Assembly (NCBI RefSeq): GCF_014640675.1
Contig: NZ_BMHK01000005.1
Location: 1 to 64,000 of the forward strand
Source of the DNA: Novosphingobium endophyticum
GTDB lineage: Bacteria > Pseudomonadota > Alphaproteobacteria > Sphingomonadales > Sphingomonadaceae
Direction: 5' to 3'
Length of the DNA: 64,000 nt
Shown: positions 50,181 through 59,502 of the stretch, piece after piece
How the letters are laid out: every line of letters starts with the position of its first letter
How positions within the stretch are numbered: position 1 is the first letter of the stretch
Position numbers and translations under genes: made by a program
Notes under the pieces: model-generated
Database searches by the model: none
What the model was told of the DNA's origin: nothing
Seen by the model: only the letters and a program-made list of their open reading frames with translations

Positions 50181-50211
50181 CAGCGTTCGATTTGGCCCTT
50201 AGGCTTGGCGC

Positions 50212-50937
50212 ATGAATCCGCGTCGAGCCCTGATTGTCGTTGCCGGAGCCGCGCTCAGCGTGGCGTTGTCGTTCGCGGGTTCCAGGTTCATCGCCCCGGC
50301 CTTCATCGCCGACCTCGAACGCAGGGCGAATGCCGCGCGCGACGCGGCGGGCGGGCAGGGCGTCGAGCTCGTCTTCCGCGACCGTTACGGCTGGCAGACG
50401 CGCCATCCGGTACTTTCGGGCGGCAGAAACCTTGACGTGGCGACCCGCACCCGCGTCGCTGCCGCCGTCGCGGCGGTTCCGGGCGTTGGCGGGGTAAGCT
50501 GGGCGCGCGAGAGGGACGGGAGGATGGCCGCAGCGCTGCCTTGCCAGGACGATGTCGAGACGATCCTGGAGACCCGCACCATCCGTTTTTCCGAAGCCAG
50601 CGCGCGCATCGATCCCGCGAGCGAACGCCCGCTCGACGAGGTGGCGCAGGCCCTGCGTCCGTGCGTCGGCAGCATCATCGCTGTCACCGGCCATACCGAT
50701 GCCGGCGGCCACCCCCAGGCCAACGTGGCACTGTCGCTGGCGCGCGCGGAGGCGGTGCGCTGGGCGCTGATCGGGCGCGGCATTCCCGCCGATGGCCTGC
50801 GCGCCACCGGCGTCGGCTCGAAGGATCCGATCGCGGGGCTCGATCCGGGTGATCCCGCCAACCGGCGCATCGAGTTTTCAGTGATCGCCTCTGCGCCGGT
50901 CAAGCCCACGCCCATCGACACGCCGGGGCCGGGTTGA
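50212..50937 (+). CDS. OmpA-family protein with N-terminal membrane anchor
   Basis: A 241-residue protein with one hydrophobic segment at about residues 7-24, a linking region, and a C-terminal OmpA-like peptidoglycan-binding domain: TRTIRFSEASARIDPASERP, AVTGHTDAGGHPQANVALSL and a final DPGDPANRRIEFSVI. It likely ties the inner membrane or periplasm to the wall. Confidence 0.85.
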   Translation: MNPRRALIVVAGAALSVALSFAGSRFIAPAFIADLERRANAARDAAGGQGVELVFRDRYGWQTRHPVLSGGRNLDVATRTRVAAAVAAVPGVGGVSWARERDGRMAAALPCQDDVETILETRTIRFSEASARIDPASERPLDEVAQALRPCVGSIIAVTGHTDAGGHPQANVALSLARAEAVRWALIGRGIPADGLRATGVGSKDPIAGLDPGDPANRRIEFSVIASAPVKPTPIDTPGPG

Positions 50938-50994
50938 GATCATGGTTGCGGTGGACTACGCGCGCGGTATTTCGAGGCATGAAAGGATGCATTG

Positions 50995-51087
50995 ATGCCG
51001 CTGTGGCTTGAAATGGCCGTCTCGGTGCTGCTGACCTATTTCGCGGGCTTTGGCATCGGCTGGCTCTTGTGGAACCGGAGGGGATAG
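50995..51087 (+). CDS. 30-residue predicted membrane protein
   Basis: A short frame of 30 codons starting at an ATG with AAGGA about nine bases upstream. It begins MPLWLEMAVSVLLTYFAGFG and continues IGWLLWNRRG: one hydrophobic helix ending in two arginines. It ends four bases before the TTG start of the helix-hairpin-helix gene, overlapping that gene's ribosome site region, which suggests coupling. The function is unknown; that it is translated is an inference. Confidence 0.55.
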   Translation: MPLWLEMAVSVLLTYFAGFGIGWLLWNRRG

Positions 51088-51091
51088 AACC

Positions 51092-51685
51092 TTGGTACAG
51101 ATGATCGAGGCCAACTGGCTGATCTTTATCGCCGCTCTGCTGATCGGCATCGTCGTTGCCTACTGGCTGTTCGTCCACGGCGCGAAGCCGCACAAGCGGC
51201 AGCACCGCCCCGACGTGCTGGACGAGGGCACAGGTCCCGCAAAGCGCAACCAGTCGCTGATCGACACGCCGCCCGCCGCGCATATCGATCCGCCGGCCAT
51301 GGCCGGGACGATGGCCGGCATCGGAGAAGTCATTGCCGTCGCCGCGCAGGAGGAAGTCGATGCGGCGCAGGAGCGCAAGGAGGAGGAGCAACAGCGCCCG
51401 CCCGCCGAGCCCGCGCCCCAACCGGCTCCGGCGCCCGCGGCCGGGGAGCCCGACGATCTGCGCAAGATCAAGGGCCTCGGCCCCAAGATGCTCACGCTGC
51501 TGCATTCGCTGGGCATTACCCGCTTCGAACAGATCGCGGGGTGGACCGATGCCGATCTCGACGAACTCGACACCAAGCTCGGCTCCTTCGCCGGCCGTCC
51601 CCGCCGCGACAACTGGGTGGAACAGGCCAGGCTCCTCGCCGACGGCAATACCGCCGGCTACGAGGAGAAGTTCGGCAAGCTCTGA
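51092..51685 (+). CDS. membrane-anchored helix-hairpin-helix protein
   Basis: A 197-residue protein: membrane helix at about residues 9-28, a proline/glutamate-rich linker, and a C-terminal domain with DDLRKIKGLGPKMLTLLHSL and EQIAGWTDADLDELDTKLGS, as in helix-hairpin-helix domains of the NuoE-tail/ribosomal L21-tail type. The role is unknown; such domains usually bind DNA non-specifically. GGAGGGG supports the TTG start at 51092; the ATG nine bases on is an alternative. Confidence 0.78.
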   Translation: MVQMIEANWLIFIAALLIGIVVAYWLFVHGAKPHKRQHRPDVLDEGTGPAKRNQSLIDTPPAAHIDPPAMAGTMAGIGEVIAVAAQEEVDAAQERKEEEQQRPPAEPAPQPAPAPAAGEPDDLRKIKGLGPKMLTLLHSLGITRFEQIAGWTDADLDELDTKLGSFAGRPRRDNWVEQARLLADGNTAGYEEKFGKL

Positions 51686-51706
51686 CGCGGCCCCGGCGCT
51701 GCCGCG

Positions 51707-52087
51707 CTATTGGACGACGATCTTTCCGGTCATGCCGAACGCGCCGTGCAGGAAGTGCGTGCATTTGAGATCGTAGGTGGCCGGCGTGGCCGGGGCCGTC
51801 AGCATCAGGTCTACCGTCTCTCCGCCATCGAGTTCGATCTTGCCCCCGGATATCTTGGCCCTTTCCTCCTGCGCCATCGAGGCATCCGCGAAGAAGGCCT
51901 GGGCCTTGAAGCTGTGCCCGCCGCGCGATGCGTTCCTGAGATGCAGGTGATAGCGTTCGCCATGGCGGAACGTGACGACCCGGGGATCGAAGTCGAAGTT
52001 GGAAAGGATCACGTCGATCCGTTCAGCAGGGGCCGTCGAGGCGACCGGCGTGGCGGCGAGTATCGCGGCCAGCAGCAGCATGCGCAT
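51707..52087 (-). CDS. exported cupredoxin-like copper protein
   Basis: A 126-residue protein with a signal peptide (to about residue 20) and a cupredoxin fold: ILSNFDFDPRVVTFRHGERY, the first His in SRGGHSFKAQ, and the C-terminal cluster CTHFLHGAFGM supplying Cys, His and Met ligands for a type-1 copper site. It could carry electrons or bind copper in the periplasm. Confidence 0.85.
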   Translation of the reverse strand: MRMLLLAAILAATPVASTAPAERIDVILSNFDFDPRVVTFRHGERYHLHLRNASRGGHSFKAQAFFADASMAQEERAKISGGKIELDGGETVDLMLTAPATPATYDLKCTHFLHGAFGMTGKIVVQ

Positions 52088-52260
52088 CGTCTTTCTCCCG
52101 GTTGGGAGGTGCGACTATACGCTTCAGGGGGCGTTTCGTCGCGTGGGAATTGGGAAAGGTGCTGGCGGTTACGCCGGAGACCGGGAACTTGAGCCGGCTG
52201 CGGGACCGCGCGCTACGCCGCGTCAAAGTCCGGCGGACCCACGGCGTCACATTCATCTTC

Positions 52261-52341
52261 ACCCTGAACTTGTTTCAGGGTCCATTTCTCGTCGCGCGCG
52301 GACCTGAGTTGGGGCACGATGGATGCTGAAACAAGTTCAGC
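52261..52341. repeat. pair of CTGAACTTGTTTCAG-type palindromes
   Basis: ACCCTGAACTTGTTTCAGGGT at 52261-52281 and GCTGAAACAAGTTCAGC at 52325-52341 are each palindromic and inverted copies of each other in the core. I recognise this core as a dispersed repeat common in sphingomonad genomes. It lies in the gap between the cupredoxin gene and a 35-residue membrane protein gene and could act as a transcription terminator. Confidence 0.7.
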
Positions 52342-52361
52342 ATGACGAAGAAGGGAGCATC

Positions 52362-52469
52362 TCACTTCTTCTCACCGATCCACTTGCCGATCTGGATACC
52401 GGCATAAGCGAACCCACCCGCAAGAACAACGATGGCGATAGTAAGAGTGATGGTTTCGTATGGGGTCAT
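52362..52469 (-). CDS. 35-residue predicted membrane protein
   Basis: A short frame starting at the ATG 52467-52469 with GAGG eight bases upstream, encoding MTPYETITLTIAIVVLAGGF followed by AYAGIQIGKWIGEKK. It has one helix with a glycine-rich face and a basic tail. The GC content is lower than in the neighbours. The function is unknown; the small-protein call rests on the ribosome site and the clean helix. Confidence 0.5.
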   Translation of the reverse strand: MTPYETITLTIAIVVLAGGFAYAGIQIGKWIGEKK

Positions 52470-52663
52470 GACTGCCTCATTACTGGAACGGCTACGTGAT
52501 AAGCAGTCTAAGCCGAGTTTGAATCGCTCCTCTACGGACGCTCCCGGTAACACTCAGTTCTACAGAGGTAGTCATCGCCGCCCACTTCAGCCGCGTCTTG
52601 CGTCCCCCGGCTTGCCATCGTGCATGTGTCTCATGCACTTGGCCTCAGTCCGGTCGACTTGCC

Positions 52664-53086
52664 TCACGCGCCCAAGGTCTGGACCGCCTCCCAGACCTCC
52701 CGAGCTTTCGCGGCGAACTTGGCGTCCGCTGTTATCAGCGGACACTCCCGCTCCATTGCCAGTGCGAGGTAGATGCAGTCCTTCAAAGGGTGGCCGAGGT
52801 CCATCGCAAGCCCGGCGGCCTGGGACATTTGCGGAGGCTCGATGCGATGGGCATGCAGCATCCCGGCTGCGAACAGATCGGCAAGATTGCCGATAGAGGC
52901 TTCCGTTTCGCTGCGGACCGCCTTGTCGATATTGGCGCGCCGCACCAGCGCGCTCATCACTTCGGTAACGAAGATATCGGGTACGATAATGGCGGACTGG
53001 TTTGCCGTGAAGATGTCATCGGCATCTTCTGACAGCGCCTCGTTCGCATACCATTTGACCGCGACGCTGGCGTCGATGACGATCAC
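52664..53086 (-). CDS. PIN-domain toxin (FitB/VapC type)
   Basis: A 140-residue PIN-domain nuclease with the acidic site: MIVIDASVAVKWYANE (Asp5), a central Glu in VTEVMSALVRRA, DCIYLALAMERECPLIT (Asp) and ADAKFAAKAREVW (Asp). It probably cleaves tRNA or mRNA when free. It overlaps the antitoxin stop by ATGA. Confidence 0.9.
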   Translation of the reverse strand: MIVIDASVAVKWYANEALSEDADDIFTANQSAIIVPDIFVTEVMSALVRRANIDKAVRSETEASIGNLADLFAAGMLHAHRIEPPQMSQAAGLAMDLGHPLKDCIYLALAMERECPLITADAKFAAKAREVWEAVQTLGA

Positions 53087-53325
53087 CAGGAATCGCGCTC
53101 TTCGCGCAGGAGGTCGAGCATGGTTCTGCCATCGGGTAGTTTGAGGGCATTTCGCTTCCTTATCGCGCGCATTTCCACAATCAGTTTCTCGGCGCGGTGT
53201 CGGCGGGCCTGCTCGGCAATCATGGCGCGAAGCTCGGCCGAAACCGAGCGCTGATTGGCTTCGGCCATTTCGGTCAGTGCGGCATAGTCGTCGTCATCCA
53301 CATTCCGTACGGTTGCGGTGGCCAT
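53083..53325 (-). CDS. antitoxin of the FitA/VapB type
   Basis: An 80-residue protein. The N-terminal half (MATATVRNVDDDDYAALTEM, then AEANQRSVSAELRAMIAEQA) is a ribbon-helix-helix DNA-binding domain of the FitA type; the C-terminal MLDLLREERDSW should bind the toxin. The start at 53323-53325 has AAAGGAG upstream. A likely operator sits immediately before the gene. Confidence 0.88.
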   Translation of the reverse strand: MATATVRNVDDDDYAALTEMAEANQRSVSAELRAMIAEQARRHRAEKLIVEMRAIRKRNALKLPDGRTMLDLLREERDSW

Positions 53326-53349
53326 CGCGATGCTCCTTTCGAAGAATAT

Positions 53350-53380
53350 TGCTAGCAAAAATTGAGAAATTTTGCAAGCA
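53350..53380. promoter_or_regulatory. inverted-repeat operator of the toxin-antitoxin pair
   Basis: TGCTAGCAAAA (53350-53360) and TTTTGCAAGCA (53370-53380) form an 11-base inverted repeat with one mismatch and a nine-base AT-rich centre. It starts 25 bases before the antitoxin ATG and abuts the uvrB stop. The half-site resembles TGCTATCA, the site I recall for gonococcal FitA. Autorepression is inferred. Confidence 0.6.
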
Positions 53381-55567
53381 TCACCGCCCCCACTTCCGCT
53401 GCGTCTTGCCGTACCGCATCTTCCGCGTCCCCGGCTTGCCTTCGTTGCTCCGCCCCACGCGCGCGGCTTTGTGCTCCGCGTCGGGCAGGCCCAGCTCCGT
53501 CGCTTCCAGCCGCCTGATTTCGTCCCTGAGCCGCCCAGCCTCCTCGAACTCCAGATCCGCCGCCGCCGCGCGCATGCGGCCTTCGAGTTCCTCGATGTAG
53601 GCGCGCAGGTTGTGGCCGACGAGTTCGTTGCGTTCCCCGTCGTCGATGTCGACGAGCACGCCGTCGCGGCTGGCGGTGTCGGCGACGATGTCGGCGATGC
53701 GGCGCTTGATCGTTTGCGGGGTGATGTCGTGCTCGGCGTTGAATTCCTCCTGCTTGGCGCGGCGGCGGTCGGTTTCGGCGATGGCGCGTTCCATGGAGCC
53801 GGTCATGCGGTCGGCATAGAGGATCACGCGACCATCCACGTTGCGCGCGGCGCGGCCGATGGTCTGGATCAGGCTGGTCTCGCTGCGCAGAAAGCCTTCC
53901 TTGTCGGCATCGAGAATGCACACCAGCCCGCATTCGGGAATGTCCAGCCCCTCGCGCAGCAGGTTGATGCCCACCAGCACGTCATAGACGCCCATGCGCA
54001 GATCGCGGATCAGTTCGATGCGCTCCAGCGTCTCGACGTCGCTGTGCATATAGCGCACGCGCACGCCCGCCTCGTGCATGAATTCGGTGAGGTCCTCGGC
54101 CATGCGCTTGGTGAGCGTGGTGACGAGCGTGCGGTATCCCTTGGCGGCGACCTCCTTGCACTCGTTGATGCAGTCCTGGACCTGGTCCTCGACCGGGCGG
54201 ATTTCCACCGGAGGATCGATCAGCCCGGTGGGGCGGATCACCTGTTCAGCGAAGACGCCGCCGGTCTGCTCCATTTCCCAGCCGCCGGGCGTGGCCGAAA
54301 CCGCGACCGTCTGCGGCCGCATCGCGTCCCATTCGTTGAACCTGAGAGGTCGATTGTCGATGCAGCTCGGCAGGCGAAATCCATATTCGGCCAGCGTGAT
54401 CTTGCGCCGGTGGTCGCCCTTGGACATGGCGCCGATCTGCGGCACCGTCTGGTGGCTTTCATCGACGAAGAGCAGGGCGTTGTCGGGCAGGTATTCGAAC
54501 AGCGTCGGCGGCGGCTCGCCCGGCAGGCGCCCGGTGAGGAAGCGGGAATAGTTCTCGATCCCCGCGCAAGATCCGGTGGCGGCGATCATCTCCAGATCGA
54601 AATTGGTGCGCTGTTCCAGCCGCTGCGCTTCCAGCAGCTTCCCCTCGGCTTCCAGCTCCTTGAGCCGCTCGGCCAGTTCGAAGCGGATTGCCTCGGCCGC
54701 CTGTTTCATCGTCGGACCGGGCGTGACGTAGTGCGAGTTCGCATAGACGCGCACCTTCTCCAGCACCGCGCCCTTCTTGCCGGTCAGCGGATCGAACTCG
54801 GCGATTTCCTCGATCTCGTCTCCGAAGAAGCTGATGCGCCAGGCCATGTCTTCATAGTGGCTGGGGAAGATCTCCAGATTGTCCCCCCGCACGCGGAACA
54901 TGCCGCGCGCGAAAGCGGTATCGTTGCGCTTGTACTGAAGCGCGACGAGCTTGCGGATGATCTCGCGCTGGTCCTGCGTCTTGCCGACCTCAAGATCGAA
55001 GATCATCGCCGAATAGGTCTCGACCGAGCCGATGCCGTAAAGGCACGAGACCGAGGCGACGATGATGACGTCGTCGCGTTCCAGCAACGCGCGCGTGGCC
55101 GAATGGCGCATGCGGTCGATCGCCTCGTTTACCGAGCTTTCCTTCTCGATGTAGGTGTCGGACCGGGGCACGTAGGCCTCGGGCTGGTAATAGTCGTAGT
55201 AGGATACGAAATACTCGACCGCGTTATCCGGGAAAAAGTCCCTGAACTCGCCGTAAAGCTGGGCGGCGAGGATCTTGTTGGGCGCGAGGATCAGGGCCGG
55301 GCGCTGCAGTTCCTCTATCACCTTGGCCATGGTGAAGGTCTTGCCCGATCCGGTGACGCCCAGCAGCACCTGCGTCTTCTCGTCCTCGCGCGCGGACTGC
55401 ACCAGTTCGGCGATCGCGGTGGGCTGGTCGCCGGCGGGCTGATAGTCCGAGACGATCCGGAATGCCTTGCCGGGAAGGGACTTTTCGGGACGCTGCGGTT
55501 TGTGGGGGACGAAGCTGCCCGACGTGTCCGGCTCTTCGAGGCCCCGGCGGATTACGAGTTCGGCCAT
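53381..55567 (-). CDS. uvrB: excinuclease ABC subunit B (UvrB)
   Basis: A 728-residue helicase-like repair protein: Walker [17 protein letters not shown], the beta-hairpin region [20 protein letters not shown], the DExH-type [16 protein letters not shown], motif [18 protein letters not shown] and a C-terminal UVR domain ([20 protein letters not shown]). It verifies damage and recruits UvrC. The ATG at 55565-55567 gives the usual MAELVIRRG start; the frame upstream is not conserved. Confidence 0.97.
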   Translation of the reverse strand: MAELVIRRGLEEPDTSGSFVPHKPQRPEKSLPGKAFRIVSDYQPAGDQPTAIAELVQSAREDEKTQVLLGVTGSGKTFTMAKVIEELQRPALILAPNKILAAQLYGEFRDFFPDNAVEYFVSYYDYYQPEAYVPRSDTYIEKESSVNEAIDRMRHSATRALLERDDVIIVASVSCLYGIGSVETYSAMIFDLEVGKTQDQREIIRKLVALQYKRNDTAFARGMFRVRGDNLEIFPSHYEDMAWRISFFGDEIEEIAEFDPLTGKKGAVLEKVRVYANSHYVTPGPTMKQAAEAIRFELAERLKELEAEGKLLEAQRLEQRTNFDLEMIAATGSCAGIENYSRFLTGRLPGEPPPTLFEYLPDNALLFVDESHQTVPQIGAMSKGDHRRKITLAEYGFRLPSCIDNRPLRFNEWDAMRPQTVAVSATPGGWEMEQTGGVFAEQVIRPTGLIDPPVEIRPVEDQVQDCINECKEVAAKGYRTLVTTLTKRMAEDLTEFMHEAGVRVRYMHSDVETLERIELIRDLRMGVYDVLVGINLLREGLDIPECGLVCILDADKEGFLRSETSLIQTIGRAARNVDGRVILYADRMTGSMERAIAETDRRRAKQEEFNAEHDITPQTIKRRIADIVADTASRDGVLVDIDDGERNELVGHNLRAYIEELEGRMRAAAADLEFEEAGRLRDEIRRLEATELGLPDAEHKAARVGRSNEGKPGTRKMRYGKTQRKWGR

Positions 55568-55683
55568 GGCGGAACATATGGAGTATATACCCCCGCGCCG
55601 CAATGAGTCATTGGCACTGCCCAAGGGCGGTGATAGCCGTGCATCCTTCGGGCCCGGCTGAGGCTGTGACGAAAGGTATCCTT

Positions 55684-56241
55684 ATGCGTGATGTTGTGCG
55701 GAATGCGGCGATGGGTCTTTGCCTGGGGGGCGCCGCGCTCTCGCTGGCGGCGTGCGGCTCCAAGGAAGAGCAGTCCGCTCCCAAGTCGATGGACGAGGTG
55801 AAGCAGGAGGCCGCCAAGCTCGATCAGCCGGAGCCGGGGCAGTACAAGCAGACCATCGAGATAACGCGGCTGGAGGTGCCGGGCATGCCCGAGGACGCGG
55901 CAGAGCAGATGAAGGCGATGATGACCGCCGCCCAGGAGAACACCTTCTGCCTCACGCGCGAAGACACCGAAAAGGGCTTCAAGGACATGTTCGACGGCAT
56001 CGGCAAGGGCAGCCAGTGCAGCTATTCGCGTTTTGACGTTGATGGCGGCACGCTCGATGCCCAGATGGATTGCAAGTCGCCGCAGGAAGGCACGGCGACG
56101 ATGAAGATCAACGGGACGGTCAAGCCCGACGGCTCGGATGTGACCGTCGCGATGGACGCCGAAGGCGGGCAGCAGCCGATGGGCAACATGAAGATGACCA
56201 TGCACATGACCACCCAGCGCGTGGGCGACTGCGCGTCCTGA
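55684..56241 (+). CDS. DUF3617-type lipoprotein
   Basis: A 185-residue protein with a lipoprotein leader (GGAALSLAACGSKEE, Cys at about residue 24). The domain that follows has QPEPGQYKQTIEITRLEVPG at its start, a Met/Gln-rich helix, paired cysteines (FCLTREDTEKGF and SQCSYSRFDVDGG), and a beta-rich end. This is the DUF3617 pattern, common in sphingomonads and of unknown function. Confidence 0.82.
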   Translation: MRDVVRNAAMGLCLGGAALSLAACGSKEEQSAPKSMDEVKQEAAKLDQPEPGQYKQTIEITRLEVPGMPEDAAEQMKAMMTAAQENTFCLTREDTEKGFKDMFDGIGKGSQCSYSRFDVDGGTLDAQMDCKSPQEGTATMKINGTVKPDGSDVTVAMDAEGGQQPMGNMKMTMHMTTQRVGDCAS

Positions 56242-56263
56242 GGCACGACGGCCCGCAAAGGCG

Positions 56264-57043
56264 ATGGACCAGACGCGAGACGAGAACCTGAATACCACGA
56301 TGCGGCGGCAGCCGGGCTCCCTGCGCGATGCGATCGCCCGGCGCGCCGCTTTCGTGCGGGAACCGCATCCGGCGGGTGTCGCCAGGCCGCCGCTGCTACT
56401 GATGCTTGTCGAACTGCTTTCGCTGTACCGGGGACGGAACAGGGGGCTCTCGATCGCGCCGGCGGTGCATCCGATGCCGGTCATGCTGCTGCCCGGCTTC
56501 GGCTCGCACCCCAAACGGATGCAGCCGATGGCCCATGCGCTGGCAGAGGCGGGCCATCAGGTTTGCGACTGGGGACTCGGTTTCAACTTCGGGCCCAGCC
56601 GGAGCAACTTCGCCTACCTGATGCGGCGCGTCGCCGCTATCGCGGGCGAGCACAAGGCGCCCGTGGCGCTGGTGGGCTGGAGCCTCGGCGGCCTCTTCGC
56701 GCGCGAGATCGCCCGGCGAGAGCCGCAGATGGTCGCCAAGGTGATTACCATGGGTACGCCCTTTTCGGGCGACCCGCGCGCCAACAACGCCTGGCGCGCC
56801 TATCAGGTGCTGACGGGGCATTCGGTCGACGCGCCGCCGATCGAATGCGATTTCGCCGCCAAGCCGCCGGTCCCGACCATTGCCCTGTGGAGCGCGCGCG
56901 ACGGCATCATCGCCCCCCGCGCGGCCTGCGGCCGGCCGGCGGAACGCGACCGCGCCATCCCGATCCGCTGCTCGCACCTCGATTTCGCCGGTGCCCCGGC
57001 GGTGGTGATGGAAGTGCTGCGCCAGCTCGACTTCGAGGATTGA
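56264..57043 (+). CDS. alpha/beta hydrolase
   Basis: A 259-residue hydrolase: MPVMLLPGFGSHPKRMQPMA for the oxyanion region, the nucleophile elbow VALVGWSLGGLFAREIAR with Ser in G-W-S-L-G, and a C-terminal His in CSHLDFAGAP. It is similar to lipase/PHB-depolymerase-like enzymes; the substrate is unknown. It lies 22 bases after the lipoprotein gene. Confidence 0.85.
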   Translation: MDQTRDENLNTTMRRQPGSLRDAIARRAAFVREPHPAGVARPPLLLMLVELLSLYRGRNRGLSIAPAVHPMPVMLLPGFGSHPKRMQPMAHALAEAGHQVCDWGLGFNFGPSRSNFAYLMRRVAAIAGEHKAPVALVGWSLGGLFAREIARREPQMVAKVITMGTPFSGDPRANNAWRAYQVLTGHSVDAPPIECDFAAKPPVPTIALWSARDGIIAPRAACGRPAERDRAIPIRCSHLDFAGAPAVVMEVLRQLDFED

Positions 57044-57146
57044 TTCGCGTTTCGCCAGTGCGGAATGGCGGCTGAAACCGGCAGTCAGAGACTTAGGGGA
57101 AGCGGACCCTTTCCCCCTCGGAAGGAGGATGTCTGCCTTCGGCATT

Positions 57147-58655
57147 CTATGCCCTCGGCGGCTGCCTTCTGTAGCTCAGCGCCTCCGCCACATGGATGCG
57201 CCCCACCGTTTCCGCGCCTCCGAGATCCGCTATGGTGCGCGCGACCCTCAGGATGCGCGTATAGCCGCGCGCGGACAGGTGCATCGCTTCGGCGGCTTGC
57301 ATCAGCAGCTTGCGCCCGGCCTCGTCAGGAGTCGCGTGGCGCTCCAGAAGGTCGCCGTCGAGTTCGGCATTGGTCCGCGCGCTTTCGCCTTCGAGCCGGG
57401 CGGTCTGGATCGCGCGGGCGGTCCTGACGCGGGCGGCGACGTGCTCCGACCCTTCCTCTGGTGGGGGCAGGGCGAGGTCGGTGGCGCGGACCGGGTCGAC
57501 TTCCACATGGTAGGTCGATGCGGTCGAGCAGCGGGCCGGAGACCTTGCTTTGATAATCGGCCGCGCATCTCGGCGCGCGCGAGCAGCCGAGCGCGGGGTC
57601 GCCAAGGTGGCCGCAGCGGCAGGGGTTCATCGCCGCGACGAGCTGGACGCGCACCGGGTAGGTCACATGGGCGTTGGCGCGCGCGACCGTCACTTCGCCG
57701 GTTTCCAGCGGCTGGCGCAGCGAATCGAGCACCGCGCGCTGGAATTCCGGCAGCTCATCGAGGAACAGCACCCCCAGGTGCGCCATCGAGATCTCGCCGG
57801 GCCGCACTTTGAGCCCGCCCCCGGTGAGCGCCGCGATCGAGGCCGAATGGTGCGGCGCGCGGTACGGCCTCGCGCGGGAAATGCGCCCATCCTCCAGAGC
57901 ACCCGCGACGGAGGAGACCATGGAAACTTCCAGCGCTTCGGCGGGCGTCAGCTCGGGCAGGATTCCGGGCAGGCACGAGGCGAGCAGCGACTTGCCGGCG
58001 CCGGGCGGGCCGATCATCAGCAGGTTGTGCGCCCCGGCGGCGGCGATTTCCAGCGCCCGCCTTGCTGTCTCCTGCCCCTTGACCTGCCGCAGGTCCGGCC
58101 CGCGTTCGGGAGGATCGGCGCGGCCCGGCTCGGGCGGCGGCAGGACCTGCGTACCCTTGAGGTGGTTGAGCAGGCTGATGAGGTTGGGTGCCGCGACCAC
58201 CGGCACGCCGCTCGCCCAGCTCGCCTCGCTGCCTTGCGCGGCGGGGCAGATCAGGCCCTTGTCGGCCTCGCTGGCTTGGAGCGCGGCCAGCAGCACGCCG
58301 GGTGAGGGGATCACCCGGCCGTCGAGCGCCTGTTCTCCCACCGCCACGAAGTCGGCAAGTTGCTCCGCATCGACCACGCCCATCGCCGCGAGCAGCGCAA
58401 GCGCGACCGGCAGGTCATAGTGAGAGCCTTCCTTGGGCAGGTCGGCGGGCGAAAGATTGATGGTGATGCGCTTGGGCGGCAGGGCAAGGCCCATCGCGGT
58501 CAGCGCCGCGCTGACCCGCTGGCGGCTTCGCCCACCGCCTTGTCGGGTAGGCCCACCAGCGCGAAAGTCGGCATTCCCGGCGCGATCTGGCACTGCACCT
58601 CGACCGCGCGCGCCTCCAGCCCCAGGTATGCGACAGTCGAAACGAGTGCGACCAC
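57147..58655 (-). pseudogene. comM: ComM/YifB (Mg-chelatase-like AAA+) with two frameshifts
   Basis: Three frames together make a complete ComM-type protein of about 502 codons. The N-terminal part ([20 protein letters not shown]) starts at the GTG 58653-58655. The middle ([37 protein letters not shown]) is in another frame. The C-terminal part ([20 protein letters not shown]) is again in the first frame. One C seems missing near 58525 and one extra C near 57508, which restores frame. ComM helps integrate transformed DNA. The paired compensating shifts could be sequencing errors or real loss of function. Confidence 0.85.
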
Positions 58656-58805
58656 TCCTGGTCCTTTTCCTCTGCGATGCGGCGCGGTTATGCCGTTTCT
58701 ACTACAGGAATGTCGCGCCACGGCAGCGGCTTAAATCATGCCTTACAGCGTTTTAACCGAATCGCTCAGGGCTTGGGTAAGGTCGGCGGGTGCATTTTTC
58801 CCGGC

Positions 58806-59492
58806 ATGCGCTCGACCGTCGCAATCCTTGCCCTGATCGCCCTCAACGCCGTGTCCCCCCTGTCGGCCCAGGCGATCAGTTACGAGGTCGTCGAGGTAGA
58901 TGCCGACCGCTTCGACGACGGCGGCGAGCGCATGCTTCAGGTCGAGACCGCGGCGATTCCCGAAGGCATCGCCGCCTACGGTCCCTTCCGCGTGCTCGAT
59001 CCCGGCCGCGCGGCGCTGGTCGACGTGACCGACGCGCGCAGCCCCGGCGAGTTCGCGCGGATGCTGCGCGATTATCCCGGCATCGGCGTGCTCGAGATGA
59101 TCGAATGCCCCGGCACTGAAGACGATCTTGCCAATCTGCGCCTTGGCCGCCTGATCCGCGAGAAGGGTATCGCGACATATGTACCGGCGGGCGGCTCGGT
59201 TCGGTCCGGCGGGGTGGAGCTGTTCCTTGCGGGCGCCCGTCGCTACGCCGACCCCGGAGCCGAGTTCGCGGTGCATTCCTGGATCGACGATACCGGGCTC
59301 GAACCGGACGACTATCAGGCGAGTGCGCCCGAGAACCGGCGCTACATCGTCTACTACCAGAATATGGGCATGAGTTCGGTCGAGGCCGAGGCCTTCTATG
59401 CCATGACCAACTCGGTTCCCTTCGAATCGGCCCGCTGGTTCGGGGCGAATGAGATGGCGATGTGGGTCAGGCTGGATCAGGCCGGCGCCTGA
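58806..59492 (+). CDS. secreted ClpP-fold protein (COG3904-like)
   Basis: A 228-residue protein with a signal peptide (to about residue 22) and the pattern of predicted periplasmic proteins with a ClpP/crotonase fold: LGRLIREKGIATYVPAGGSV, then RSGGVELFLAGARRYADPGA and EFAVHSWIDDTG. Relatives normally have C-A-S-A-C at the active site; here only the Ser is kept (V-R-S-G-G). A His (AVHSW) is also conserved. The function is unknown. Confidence 0.6.
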   Translation: MRSTVAILALIALNAVSPLSAQAISYEVVEVDADRFDDGGERMLQVETAAIPEGIAAYGPFRVLDPGRAALVDVTDARSPGEFARMLRDYPGIGVLEMIECPGTEDDLANLRLGRLIREKGIATYVPAGGSVRSGGVELFLAGARRYADPGAEFAVHSWIDDTGLEPDDYQASAPENRRYIVYYQNMGMSSVEAEAFYAMTNSVPFESARWFGANEMAMWVRLDQAGA

Positions 59493-59502
59493 GGCGGCCT
59501 TC

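Noticed and set aside
55568..55600. A LexA box upstream of uvrB
   Set aside because: GAAC followed seven bases later by GTAT matches only one half of the GTTC-N7-GTTC type site.
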